The notes under the pieces: generated by a model
Databases searched by the model: none
Told to the model about the DNA's origin: nothing
Seen by the model: the letters and a program-made list of their open reading frames with translations, nothing else
Program-made: the position numbers and the translations under genes
Source of the DNA: Microvirga aerilata
Lineage (GTDB): Bacteria > Pseudomonadota > Alphaproteobacteria > Rhizobiales > Beijerinckiaceae
Assembly (NCBI RefSeq): GCF_016743775.1
Contig: NZ_JAEQMY010000005.1
Span: forward strand, 1-64,000
Direction of reading: 5' to 3'
DNA length: 64,000 nucleotides
Shown here: positions 29,181 through 37,993 of the stretch, one piece after another
Position numbering within the stretch: position 1 is the first letter of the stretch
Layout: every line of letters begins with the position of its first letter

Positions 29181-30281
29181 ATGGACGTTCTCGTCATCGG
29201 AGCCGGTGTTGTCGGTCTCGCGGTCGCCCGCGAGCTTGCCCTGCGCGGCCATGGAGTGATCGTGGCCGAGGCGACAGGCGGCATCGGCAACGGGGTCTCC
29301 TCGCGCAACAGCGAGGTGATCCATGCGGGCATGTATTATCCAGCGGGCTCGTTGCGCGCCCGCCACTGCGTTCAGGGACGGCGGATGCTCTACACGTTCT
29401 GCGGGAGCCACGGCGTTCCTCATGCCAAATGCGGCAAGCTCATCGTGGCTACCAACGATCTCGAGCAGGCCAAGATCGAGGGCATCTACGAGCAGGGGCT
29501 CATGAACGGTGTGGAGGGCCTCTCCTTCGTCACGGGCGACGAGGCGCGGCAGCTCGAGCCGAACCTCTCCTGCACCGGCGCCGTCCTGTCACGCGAGACC
29601 GGGATCATCGACAGCCACGCCCTCATGCTGGCGCTTCAGGGTGACCTGGAGGCCGCAGGCGGTGCCATCGCATTTCATGCACCGGTCCAGGGGATCACGC
29701 GGAATGGAACGGGATGGAACGTCATGGTCGGCGGCGACGATCCCACCGAGCTCACGGTCGATGCCGTCGTCAATGCGGCGGGGCTCGGCGCGCAGGCGCT
29801 TGCCGGCGCCACGGAGGTCTATCCGGCGGGGCGCGTGCCGCCCCTGGTGCTGGCCAAGGGCAACTATTTCGGCTGCCTCGGCAAACCCGCCTTCTCGCGC
29901 CTGATCTACCCCGCCCCCGTCGACGGGGGGCTCGGCACCCATGTGACCCTGGATCTTGCCGGACGCATGCGCTTCGGACCCGATGTGGAATGGGTCGAGC
30001 AGGAGGAGTACGCGGTCGACCCGCACCGCGCGGAGGGTTTCTACGCCTCGATCCGCCGCTATTGGCCAGGGCTCCCCGATGGGGCGCTGGTGGCCGACTA
30101 CGCGGGCATCCGACCGAAGCTGACGGGACCCGGCGAAAAGGCGGCGGATTTCATGATCGACGGCCCGACGGAGCATGGCTTGCCAGGGCTGGTGCATCTG
30201 TTCGGCATCGAGAGCCCAGGGCTGACCTCGTGCCTATCGATTGCGGAGGATGTTGCGGAGAGGTTGGCGGCCGGGACGTAG
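29181..30281 (+). CDS. FAD-dependent oxidoreductase, L-2-hydroxyglutarate dehydrogenase-like
   Basis: 366 residues of the DAO (D-amino-acid oxidase fold) family. The N-terminal dinucleotide motif is VLVIGAGVVGLAVARELA. The stretch SSRNSEVIHAGMYYPAGSLRARHCVQGRR is typical of LhgO/L-2-hydroxyglutarate oxidase-like proteins, as are the C-terminal DYAGIRPKL and FGIESPGLTSCLSIAEDV. The likely reaction is FAD-dependent oxidation of a 2-hydroxy acid, with the substrate unproven. It follows the pckA terminator and ends in a repeat-rich gap, so it is probably a single-gene unit. No signal peptide. Confidence 0.82.
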   Translation: MDVLVIGAGVVGLAVARELALRGHGVIVAEATGGIGNGVSSRNSEVIHAGMYYPAGSLRARHCVQGRRMLYTFCGSHGVPHAKCGKLIVATNDLEQAKIEGIYEQGLMNGVEGLSFVTGDEARQLEPNLSCTGAVLSRETGIIDSHALMLALQGDLEAAGGAIAFHAPVQGITRNGTGWNVMVGGDDPTELTVDAVVNAAGLGAQALAGATEVYPAGRVPPLVLAKGNYFGCLGKPAFSRLIYPAPVDGGLGTHVTLDLAGRMRFGPDVEWVEQEEYAVDPHRAEGFYASIRRYWPGLPDGALVADYAGIRPKLTGPGEKAADFMIDGPTEHGLPGLVHLFGIESPGLTSCLSIAEDVAERLAAGT

Positions 30282-30295
30282 TTGTTCTTCTGGAT

Positions 30296-30540
30296 GACAA
30301 TGCCGATCCCGGATCGCGCAAACCAGTCCGGCACTGTCATCCCGGGGCCGCTTAAGCGGAGCCCGGGATCCATAAACGCTGACGGTGCTGGTTGAGACGA
30401 TGCGATTGCCGCCGCGTCCTCTTCTACAACCTCAGCGGTTATGGATCCCCGCCTGCGCGGGGATGACAGCGTTGAGGATCCAGCACTTGATCCTGCACCC
30501 GGTCCCGGATCGGCTCGCTCCGTCCGGGATGACGCGTTGC
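30296..30540. repeat. cluster of REP-like extragenic palindromes
   Basis: The core runs from CTGTCATCCC (30334) to GGGGATGACAG (30459-30469), with an inner pair GGATCCATAA and TTATGGATCC. Flanking degenerate copies follow the same pattern (GGATGACAATGCCGATCCCGG at the left, CCCGGATCGG to GTCCGGGATGACG at the right). It fills the convergent gap between the FAD enzyme and the antiporter and may also serve as a bidirectional terminator. Confidence 0.75.
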
Positions 30541-30541
30541 A

Positions 30542-31948
30542 TCAAGCCCTGAAGAACAGCAGCGTCATGAGCAGGAAGGTCGGGATCAGTATGACGCCCG
30601 ACCACAGGAGATAACCGAAGAAGCTCGGCATCTTCACGCCGCCTTCGCGGGCGATCGCATACACCATGAAGTTCGGCGCGTTGCCGATATAGGAGTTCGC
30701 GCCCATGAACACGGCGCCGGCCGAGATGGCCGCCAAGGTCATGGCGCCTGCGGTCATCAGCTGCTGCGGGTTGCCGCCGGCAAGCTCGAAGAAGACGAGG
30801 TAGGTCGGCGCATTGTCGAGGAACGAGGACAGGCCGCCGGTGAGCCAGAAATAGGCGGCGTTGTTGGCGCTGCCGTCCGGGTTCGACACCAGGGCCACGA
30901 GGGGCGCGAACGCGCCGTCCGCACCCGCCCGCAGGATAGCGAGCACCGGGATGATGGCGATGAAGATGCCGGCAAAGAGCTTCGCCACCTCCTTGATCGG
31001 CCCCCAGGAGAAGCCGTTCTCGATCCGGCTGGCCTTCGATGTCGCCTTCAGGGAAATGATGGTCACTGCGATCATGATGAAATCGCGCAGGGCATTCGCC
31101 AGCTCGATTTCGGTGCCGAGCACCGTAATCCGGCCGAGATCCACCGTGGCGCTCATGAGAATGGCCGCGATGATGATGAAGATCAGCAGGAAGTTGATGC
31201 CCCCCGCGACGCGCACCGGATTGTCGGGCGTGGGATCCGGCTTGATGTGCCCTTCCTTCCGGTAGATCACGAGGTCGATCACGTAGAACAGGGCGAGCAG
31301 GAGGCCGCTGGCGAAGAGGGTCTCGGGCAGGAGGTGCGTGGTGGTCCAGAAGAAGTCGACCCCGCGCAGGAAGCCGAGGAAGAGCGGCGGATCGCCGAGC
31401 GGCGTGAGCGAGCCGCCGATATTCGACACCAGGAAGATGAAGAACACGATCACGTGCACGTTGTGCCGCCGGTCGTCGTTGGCGCGCATCACCGGGCGGA
31501 TCATCACCATGGAGGCGCCGGTGGTGCCGATGAAGCTCGCCAGCACCGTGCCCAGCGCCAGCAGCATCGTGTTGGTGCCCGGCGATCCATGGATGTTGCC
31601 GCGCACCAGAATGCCGCCTGCCACCGTAAACAGGGCGAGCAGCAGCAGGATGAACGGAATGTATTCGAGAAACGCCGTATGGGCGAGGGCGTGGATCGCC
31701 GTCATGGGACCTGCGACGACCGCCATGGGGATCAGAACCAGCAGGCCCCAGAGCGCCGCGATCTTGCCCTGGTGATGCTCCCAGAAATGTGGGGCGAGGA
31801 GCGGGAAGAGGGCAATGGAGAGGAGAATGCCCGCAAATGGCAGCGCCCAGACAGGGCCGAGGCTCGCCCCGTCGAATTCCGCCGCGAAGGCTGCCTGTGG
31901 CAGGAATGTGAGGGCGGCAGTCAGTGCCAGACTCGAAAGGCGAAGCAT
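30542..31948 (-). CDS. nhaD: NhaD-type sodium:proton antiporter
   Basis: 468 residues, hydrophobic along almost the whole length, with about 12 membrane segments and a cleavable-looking N-terminus (MLRLSSLALTAALTFLPQAAFAA). It belongs to the ion transporter superfamily of NhaD and ArsB. Signatures include GSPGTNTMLLALGTVLASFIG, NIGGSLTPLGDPPLFLGFLRG and SSFLDNAPTYLVFFE. Family members exchange Na+ or Li+ for protons at alkaline pH; ion specificity here is inferred. The gene stands alone on the minus strand, divergent from the glutamine amidotransferase gene across 176 bases. Confidence 0.85.
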   Translation of the reverse strand: MLRLSSLALTAALTFLPQAAFAAEFDGASLGPVWALPFAGILLSIALFPLLAPHFWEHHQGKIAALWGLLVLIPMAVVAGPMTAIHALAHTAFLEYIPFILLLLALFTVAGGILVRGNIHGSPGTNTMLLALGTVLASFIGTTGASMVMIRPVMRANDDRRHNVHVIVFFIFLVSNIGGSLTPLGDPPLFLGFLRGVDFFWTTTHLLPETLFASGLLLALFYVIDLVIYRKEGHIKPDPTPDNPVRVAGGINFLLIFIIIAAILMSATVDLGRITVLGTEIELANALRDFIMIAVTIISLKATSKASRIENGFSWGPIKEVAKLFAGIFIAIIPVLAILRAGADGAFAPLVALVSNPDGSANNAAYFWLTGGLSSFLDNAPTYLVFFELAGGNPQQLMTAGAMTLAAISAGAVFMGANSYIGNAPNFMVYAIAREGGVKMPSFFGYLLWSGVILIPTFLLMTLLFFRA

Positions 31949-32124
31949 GTCTCAAAAATCCCCAGGCCGGCACGCCGGTATCGTTCTCGAACGGTTGAGG
32001 AACGCTTGTATGGGAAGGGGCTCCAGGCTGCAACGGCTGGGCCGTTAACCGGCTATTCACCATAAGTCAAAGATAGTACAACATCATTACAAAGCTTTTG
32101 CTGCGCTTGGGGGCCTGAAGACCG

Positions 32125-32913
32125 ATGTGCCGCTTTCTTGCTTACCGGGGAGAGCCGATCTTCCTCACCGATCTGGTTTGTGCGCCGGCCCATTCGCTGG
32201 TGCACCAGTCGCTTCACGCGGTCGAGGCCAAGACCGAGACGAACGGGGACGGGTTCGGCATCGGCTGGTATGGCGAGCGCCCCGAGCCGGGCATTTACCG
32301 GGAGGTCCGCCCGGCTTGGTCCGACGAGAACCTGCGGAGCCTGTGCGAGCAGGTGCGCTCGAACTTGTTCTTCGCCCATGTGCGCGCTTCCACCGGCACC
32401 TCGACCACCCGGGCCAACTGCCATCCCTTCTCCCATGGGCGCTATCTTTTCATGCATAACGGCCAGATCGGCGGCTACGGGCGCATCAAGCGCCGCTTGG
32501 AGGCCATGATCCCGGACGAGCTGTACGACCGCCGTCTCGGCACCACGGACTCGGAGGCCATCTTCCTCCTCGCGCTTGCCAACGGATTGTCCGAGGAGCC
32601 CGTCACCGCCATGGCCCGGACCCTGAAGCAGGTGCGTGGCCTCATGAACGAGGCCGGCATCGAGGAGGCCCTGCGCTTCACGGCCGCCTTCACCGACGGC
32701 GAGAATCTCTGGGCTTACCGCTGGGCCTGCGATGCCAAGCCGCCGACCCTCTATTTCCGCGAGGACAACGGCAACCTGCTCGTGGTGTCCGAGCCCATCG
32801 ACGACAAGACCAGGGGATGGCGCGAGGTGCCGAAGGGCTGCAGCCTCGTGGCGACGAACGGCAGCGTCGCCGTGGAGTGCCTGAACGAAGCCATGGGCCG
32901 CCTGGCGGCTTGA
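32125..32913 (+). CDS. class II glutamine amidotransferase (YafJ/EgtC-like)
   Basis: 262 residues of an Ntn-hydrolase fold amidotransferase domain without a synthase domain. Cys2 is the expected catalytic nucleophile (MCRFLAYRGEP). Other class II motifs are ETNGDGFGIGWYG, FFAHVRASTGT, NCHPFSHGRYLFMHNGQIGG and TTDSEAIFLL. Family members release ammonia or cleave gamma-glutamyl amides, and EgtC is one example; there are no ergothioneine genes nearby, so the substrate is unknown. Single gene with its own upstream region. Confidence 0.85.
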   Translation: MCRFLAYRGEPIFLTDLVCAPAHSLVHQSLHAVEAKTETNGDGFGIGWYGERPEPGIYREVRPAWSDENLRSLCEQVRSNLFFAHVRASTGTSTTRANCHPFSHGRYLFMHNGQIGGYGRIKRRLEAMIPDELYDRRLGTTDSEAIFLLALANGLSEEPVTAMARTLKQVRGLMNEAGIEEALRFTAAFTDGENLWAYRWACDAKPPTLYFREDNGNLLVVSEPIDDKTRGWREVPKGCSLVATNGSVAVECLNEAMGRLAA

Positions 32914-32930
32914 GCCCGGTCAAGGCTGTT

Positions 32931-33215
32931 TCAGGAGTTCAGCTCCCCTGTCGGACGGGAGAGCAGAGGCAGGAGCGCGCCTTTGAGGGCTTCCATCTGA
33001 AGCTCGGTCTCGGCGCGGGCGGAGCCCGCATCCGGGGCCCCATGGGCTCGCAAGCGGGCGTTCTCCGTGGCAAGCCTGTCATTCTCCGCCATCAGGATGG
33101 CGATCTTCTCCTCGGCAATCCGAAGGCGGGCCTGAGCCTCATCCCGTTCCCGCTCGCGCAACCCCACGCGGTCACGCCAGAGGCGGACGGTGACGCTCTC
33201 TGCTCCCTCATTCAT
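32931..33215 (-). CDS. small coiled-coil protein of unknown function
   Basis: 94 residues, no recognised family. The middle (about residues 12-62) has heptad-like spacing of Leu, Ile, Ala with charged residues (EAQARLRIAEEKIAILMAEN), so a coiled coil is likely. No signal peptide or membrane segment. It converges on the amidotransferase gene with a 17-base gap. The clean start and stop and the biased composition suggest a real gene, but this is only moderately supported. Confidence 0.5.
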   Translation of the reverse strand: MNEGAESVTVRLWRDRVGLRERERDEAQARLRIAEEKIAILMAENDRLATENARLRAHGAPDAGSARAETELQMEALKGALLPLLSRPTGELNS

Positions 33216-33343
33216 GATCGGCTCCCGATTGATCGACCGGCACAGGAGAAGGCCTGACGTATCGGCACTATTTCAATCCCAATGCCTGTGGCTTTTATGG
33301 GGCCTGAGGGTAAGGCGTAGATCTTAATCCATTCTTGGCAGGC

Positions 33344-34054
33344 TTACGCGTCCAGTTCCGGATAGCGCCGGAAAATTCCATCCTCGTTGAACGGAATGCG
33401 GCGTGGGCTGGCAAGATACGCCTTGATGCGCGGTCTTTCGGCGACGCTGTCGTGCAGGGCTGCGACCAGCGGAGCGTTCTTCAAGGCGCGCTTCGCGGCT
33501 TTGGGAAAAGCATAGGCGAGGCCCTCGATCACCTGAAACAGGGACAGATCGGCATAGGTGAGCGTCCCGCCCACGAGGTGGCTGCTGCCCGCAGGGTTGC
33601 GGGCCAGAATCTGCTCGAACCAGCCGAGAAACTTGGGGATGCGGCTGTCGCGGAACTCCTCCGAGCGCCGCAGGGCCTCCGCCTTCTGGTCCTCGTAGTA
33701 CAGGCCCACCCCGATCGGATGGTGGGTGTCATGAGCCTCGGCCACGAAATCACCGAGGGTGAGCTGGATCTGGTGCGTCCACAAGCCCCCGGCCGGATCC
33801 TTCGGGGCAAGCCCGTGCCGGGCGCCGAGATAGAGCAGGATCGCGGCCGTCTGGCCGATGATGGTATCGCCATCTTTGAGGAAGGGTGGCGCGAAGGGCG
33901 GTCGGTCCGCGTGTTCCATCATCCGCATCATCACGGCGAGGCCCTCAGACTCCCGTGCCACGTCGATATAATCGGCGCCAGCCTCTTCGAGCGCCAGCCG
34001 CACGAACTCGCCGCGTCCCTGGATGCCGGGCCAGTAATAGAACTCATAGGCCAT
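33344..34054 (-). CDS. glutathione S-transferase family protein
   Basis: 236 residues with thioredoxin-like N-terminal and all-helical C-terminal halves. The N-terminus MAYEFYYWPGIQGRGEFVRLAL with the active-site Tyr region resembles sigma/alpha-like GSTs. The glutathione-binding segment is APPFLKDGDTIIGQTAAILLYL. The C-terminal half has TLTYADLSLFQVIEG, the GST N-capping box pattern. Its substrate is unknown. GAAGGGAAG precedes the ATG. It is the last of a minus-strand run polA, GNAT, GST. Confidence 0.85.
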   Translation of the reverse strand: MAYEFYYWPGIQGRGEFVRLALEEAGADYIDVARESEGLAVMMRMMEHADRPPFAPPFLKDGDTIIGQTAAILLYLGARHGLAPKDPAGGLWTHQIQLTLGDFVAEAHDTHHPIGVGLYYEDQKAEALRRSEEFRDSRIPKFLGWFEQILARNPAGSSHLVGGTLTYADLSLFQVIEGLAYAFPKAAKRALKNAPLVAALHDSVAERPRIKAYLASPRRIPFNEDGIFRRYPELDA

Positions 34055-34114
34055 GGGGCGCTTCCCTTCTCTTCAGCGATGCTTCGCGTGGAGATGGAGC
34101 GTCGGCTTGTCCTG

Positions 34115-34603
34115 TCAAAGCGTGCTTCGCGCCAGGCGCTCCAGAGCCTCGCCGTCGAGCCGCATATGCCGGTGGTGCAGATCGCGCATGCCGATAGCCT
34201 CATAGAAGCGGATGGCGGGCCGCTCTTCCTCGACGAAGGGCTCCACCCGCACCCAGCCCCGCTCCAAGGCGGTCTTTGCCACTGCGCCCATGAGCGCCTG
34301 CGCAGCGCCCGTGCGGCGCTCTTCAGGGAGCACATAGAGGGCGTGAACGATGCCCATGGGTTTGCCGCGCCATCCGGCATAGCCGCGAAAGAAGGACACG
34401 AAGCCGACAGCCTCGCCGTCCCGCTCTGCCATGAAAGCCTCGAACAGCGGGTCGGGACCAAAGCCGTCAGCTCGGATCCGCTCCGCCGACGTCCAGGGCT
34501 CCTGGCCCGGCAGGTGATCCTCGATCAATCCCGCGACAAAGCGAAAGATCGTCTCCGCGTCCGACGCGACGGCAGGGCGCACGGCAAGCCTGGACGCTTC
34601 CAT
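34115..34603 (-). CDS. GNAT family N-acetyltransferase
   Basis: 162 residues of the GNAT fold. The acetyl-CoA-binding motif A is ALYVLPEERRTGAAQALMGAV (R-x-x-G-x-A type), followed by the motif B region RPAIRFYEAIGM. The acceptor is unknown; small GNATs of this type act on amines, peptides or toxic analogues. It starts 15 bases after the polA stop, so cotranscription with polA is likely. Confidence 0.85.
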   Translation of the reverse strand: MEASRLAVRPAVASDAETIFRFVAGLIEDHLPGQEPWTSAERIRADGFGPDPLFEAFMAERDGEAVGFVSFFRGYAGWRGKPMGIVHALYVLPEERRTGAAQALMGAVAKTALERGWVRVEPFVEEERPAIRFYEAIGMRDLHHRHMRLDGEALERLARSTL

Positions 34604-34618
34604 CTCAATCGGCCTCGA

Positions 34619-37600
34619 TCAATGCGCCTCGTCCCAGTTCTGCGCCGCCCGCGACTCCACGGCGAGCGGCACCTTGAGGGACACGGCCGGGAAGGGCGCT
34701 TCCGTCATCACGCGCGCGATCACCGGCAGGCTTGCCTCGACCTCGTCGTCGGGGACCTCGAAGACCAGTTCGTCGTGCACCTGCAGCAGCATGCGGGCGG
34801 AGAGGCGCTCGGCCTTGAGCGCGTCCTCCATGCGGATCATGGCGCGGCGGATGATGTCGGCGGCGGTGCCCTGGATCGGCGCGTTGATGGCTTGGCGCTC
34901 CACGCCCGCGCGCTCGGACGGGTTCGACGAGCGGATCTGCGGGTAGTGGCAGACACGCCCGAACAGGGTGGTCACGTAGCCCTTCTCGCGGCAGGCCTTC
35001 TTGGTCTCGTCGATATAGGTGCGAATGCCCGGGAAGCGCTCGAAATACTGCTTGATGAAGGTGGAAGCCTCCTGGTTCGGAATGCCGAGGCGCGTGGCGA
35101 GCCCGAAGGCCGAGATGCCGTAGATGATGCCGAAATTGATGGTCTTGGCCTGGCGGCGCAGATCCGCGTTCATCTGGTCGAGCGGCACGCCGAACATGGC
35201 CGAGGCCGTGGCCGCGTGAATGTCGATCCCTTGCGCGAACGCCTCTTGCAGCTGCGGGATGTCGGCGATGTGGGCCAGCAGCCGCAGCTCGATCTGGCTG
35301 TAATCGGCCGAGATGATCTTGTGGCCTTCGGGCGCGATGAAGGCGCGGCGGATCTTGCGGCCCGCTTCCGTGCGGATCGGAATGTTCTGCAGGTTCGGCT
35401 CGGATGAGGAGAGCCGCCCGGTGGTGGTGGCGGCGAGCGAGAACGAGGTGTGCACGCGCTTCGTTTCAGGATGCATGTGCTCCTGGAGCGTGTCGGTGTA
35501 GGTGGATTTCAGCTTGGAGAGCTGGCGCCATTCGAGGATTTTCTCGGGCAGCACGTGGCCGGCCTGCGCCAACTCGTCCAGAAGCGTCGCGGGCGTCGCC
35601 CATTGGCCGGACGGCGTCTTCTTGGCGCCGGGCAATCCCATCTTGCCGAAAAGAATGTCGCCGATCTGCTTCGGGCTTCCCAAAGCGAACTTTTCGCCCG
35701 CCATCTCGTGGATCTCGTCCTCGAGGCGGGCCAGGGTCTGGGAGAAGTCGCCCGACAGGCGGCTCAGGATCTGCCGGTCGACCAGGATGCCGCGCATCTC
35801 CATGCGGGCGATCACGTCGACGAGGGGGCGCTCCAAGGTCTCGTAGACGGTGGCCCGGTGCTCGGCCGCCAGACGCGGCTTGAGGAGCTGCCACAGGCGC
35901 AACGTCACGTCCGCGTCCTCGGCCGCGTAGGCCGTGGCCTTGGCGATCTCCACCTTGTCGAAGGTCACCTTGTTTCGGCCCGTGCCCGCAACGTCACCGA
36001 AGCTGATGGGCGAGTGGCCGAGATGGCGGCGGGAGAGCTCGTCCATGCCGTGCGGGCCCTTGCCGGCATCGAGCACGTAGGAGATCAGCATCGTGTCGTC
36101 GTAGGGCTTAACCGCGATGCCGTGGCGCTTGAACACGACCCAGTCGTATTTCAGGTTCTGCCCGATTTTGAGAACGGCGGGATCCTCCAGCAGCGGGCGG
36201 ATCGCATCAAGCGCGTCCGTCACGGGGATCTGGCCCTTCACCAGACCGCCGCCGAAGAGATCGGATTCGTCCCGGTGCTGGAGCGGCACGTAACAGGCCC
36301 TGCCGGGCTCGACCGCAAGCGAGAAGCCGACGAGGTCGGCCAGGTTCGCGTCGAGCGCGCTCGTTTCCGTGTCGACCGCTACGATTCCCTGCTCGCGGGC
36401 TTGTCGCACCCATTCGTTCAAGCGCTCGACGGTGGTCACGGTCTCATAAGAAGCCACGTCGAAAGGCGCGGAGGAGGCTTCCGTCGCGCGCTTGCCGGCA
36501 AGCTGAGAGGGCGTGCCGAGGCCCTCGACCGGCTTGCGCAGCGTGGCGGTGTCCGGCAGGTCGAGACCCGCGAAGGGGTCGACCTCGCCCGAGCCGCCAT
36601 CGGCCTTTTCGAAGAACGGCACCGCGTCGTCGGTGGGGGCCGTCACGCCGGTGCCGCCGTTGCGCTCCCAGCGGATGGCCTCGCCGCCGGGCATGAGGCG
36701 CGGGTCGGGCGCGATCGCGGCGGGATCCGCGTCGTAAAGCTCGGCCACCCGCCGGGTCAGGGTCGAGAATTCCATCGCCTTGAGGAAGCCGACCAGCGTC
36801 TTCGGGTCCGGGTCCGGCACCCGCAGCGCGTCGAGGGGCACGGGGACGGGAGCCTCGCAATCGAGGGTCACGAGCTTCTTCGACAGACGCGCGATCTCCG
36901 CGTTGGCGATGAGCGCCTCGCGGCGCTTGGGCTGCTTGATCTCGGGGGCGCGCTCCAGCAGGGTTTCGAGGTCGCCGTATTCCTTGATGAGCTGGGCTGC
37001 GGTCTTGAGGCCGATGCCCGGCACGCCCGGCACGTTGTCCGAGGTGTCGCCCATCAGCGCCAGCACATCGCCGATCTTTTCGGGCGGAATGCCCTCCCAC
37101 TTCTCGGTGACGGCGGCTTCATCCAAGTTGCGCTCGGGCCGGTAGCCCGGCTTGCCCTTGGAGCCCGATTCGAAATCGTAGAAGCACACCTTCGGGCCCA
37201 CAAGCTGCATCAGGTCCTTGTCGGACGAGATGATGAGCACGTCCGCCCCGCGGGCCTTCGCCTGCTGGGTATAGGTGGCGATGAGATCGTCCGCTTCGTA
37301 GCGCTGCAGCTCCACGGGCTCGAGCCCGAAGGCCCGGATCGCCTCGCGCATGATCGGCATCTGGACCTTGAGGTCGTCCGGCGCGTCCGGCCGGTGGCCC
37401 TTGTAGTCCTCGTAGAGCTCCTTGCGGAAGGAGCCCTCGGACTTGTCGAGCACGATGGCCAGATGCGTAGGCTTCAACCCCGCCGCCCCGTCGCGCATGA
37501 ACTGCAGGAGCTTGGACACGAAGAGCCGCACGGCCCCCGTGGGCATCCCGTCCGAGGAGCGGGCATTGTACTTCTGGTCCTGGTTCATGGACTGGAAATA

Positions 37601-37678
37601 GGCCCGGAAGATGAAGGACGAGCCGTCGACGAGGAACAGGTGATCGCCGGCTTGGACGGGACGGGAGGACGAGGGCAT
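34619..37678 (-). CDS. polA: DNA polymerase I
   Basis: 1019 residues with all three domains. The 5'-3' exonuclease starts at LFLVDGSSFIFRAYF and includes GDTSDNVPGVPGIGLKTA. The proofreading 3'-5' exonuclease looks active: VAVDTETSALD holds the DxE pair. Polymerase motifs are A (SADYSQIELRLLAHI), B (RRQAKTINFGIIYG) and C (LQVHDELVFEVP). It fills gaps and removes RNA primers in replication and repair. ATG 37678 (MPSSSRPVQAGDHLF) is chosen over the longer frame to 37786 because the extra 36 residues have no polymerase character. Confidence 0.96.
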   Translation of the reverse strand: MPSSSRPVQAGDHLFLVDGSSFIFRAYFQSMNQDQKYNARSSDGMPTGAVRLFVSKLLQFMRDGAAGLKPTHLAIVLDKSEGSFRKELYEDYKGHRPDAPDDLKVQMPIMREAIRAFGLEPVELQRYEADDLIATYTQQAKARGADVLIISSDKDLMQLVGPKVCFYDFESGSKGKPGYRPERNLDEAAVTEKWEGIPPEKIGDVLALMGDTSDNVPGVPGIGLKTAAQLIKEYGDLETLLERAPEIKQPKRREALIANAEIARLSKKLVTLDCEAPVPVPLDALRVPDPDPKTLVGFLKAMEFSTLTRRVAELYDADPAAIAPDPRLMPGGEAIRWERNGGTGVTAPTDDAVPFFEKADGGSGEVDPFAGLDLPDTATLRKPVEGLGTPSQLAGKRATEASSAPFDVASYETVTTVERLNEWVRQAREQGIVAVDTETSALDANLADLVGFSLAVEPGRACYVPLQHRDESDLFGGGLVKGQIPVTDALDAIRPLLEDPAVLKIGQNLKYDWVVFKRHGIAVKPYDDTMLISYVLDAGKGPHGMDELSRRHLGHSPISFGDVAGTGRNKVTFDKVEIAKATAYAAEDADVTLRLWQLLKPRLAAEHRATVYETLERPLVDVIARMEMRGILVDRQILSRLSGDFSQTLARLEDEIHEMAGEKFALGSPKQIGDILFGKMGLPGAKKTPSGQWATPATLLDELAQAGHVLPEKILEWRQLSKLKSTYTDTLQEHMHPETKRVHTSFSLAATTTGRLSSSEPNLQNIPIRTEAGRKIRRAFIAPEGHKIISADYSQIELRLLAHIADIPQLQEAFAQGIDIHAATASAMFGVPLDQMNADLRRQAKTINFGIIYGISAFGLATRLGIPNQEASTFIKQYFERFPGIRTYIDETKKACREKGYVTTLFGRVCHYPQIRSSNPSERAGVERQAINAPIQGTAADIIRRAMIRMEDALKAERLSARMLLQVHDELVFEVPDDEVEASLPVIARVMTEAPFPAVSLKVPLAVESRAAQNWDEAH

Positions 37679-37993
37679 CGGGTCTCGGGGGTTTAGGGCT
37701 TGCTTCGGGGCAAGAAATAGCGGCTCCGGGGCCGGATGGCTATGGCGGTTGAGCCAGATCCTGTCTGCCCATGAGGCTCTGCTCACAAGAGCCTGAAATC
37801 AAATGGGATCGGCAAGCTGCCTTGGGAACTTGCCCAAGCTGGAGTCTAAGAGCTTGGCCATGTGAGGCAGCGCACTCGGTGACTTTGCGACATGATATAA
37901 ACTTGCGATTAACAAATTCGGGCTTTATGAGCGAAAGCTGACCGAATTATATAACGAATCGAATTCTGCAAACATCTTGGCAAGGAGCATACC
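37679..37993 (+). promoter_or_regulatory. AT-rich divergent region with RTX gene ribosome binding site
   Basis: Gap of 315 bases between polA and the RTX gene. The half near the RTX gene is much more AT-rich than surroundings (for example GACATGATATAAACTTGCG around 37889 and GAATTATATAACGAATCG around 37943). AAGGAG at 37982-37987 is six bases before ATG 37994, an ideal ribosome binding site. No gene seen. Confidence 0.55.

Noticed and set aside
33335..37696. Two long plus-strand frames opposite GST, GNAT and polA
   Set aside because: Antisense to polA, which has all catalytic motifs; composition is typical of reverse-complement GC-rich codons.
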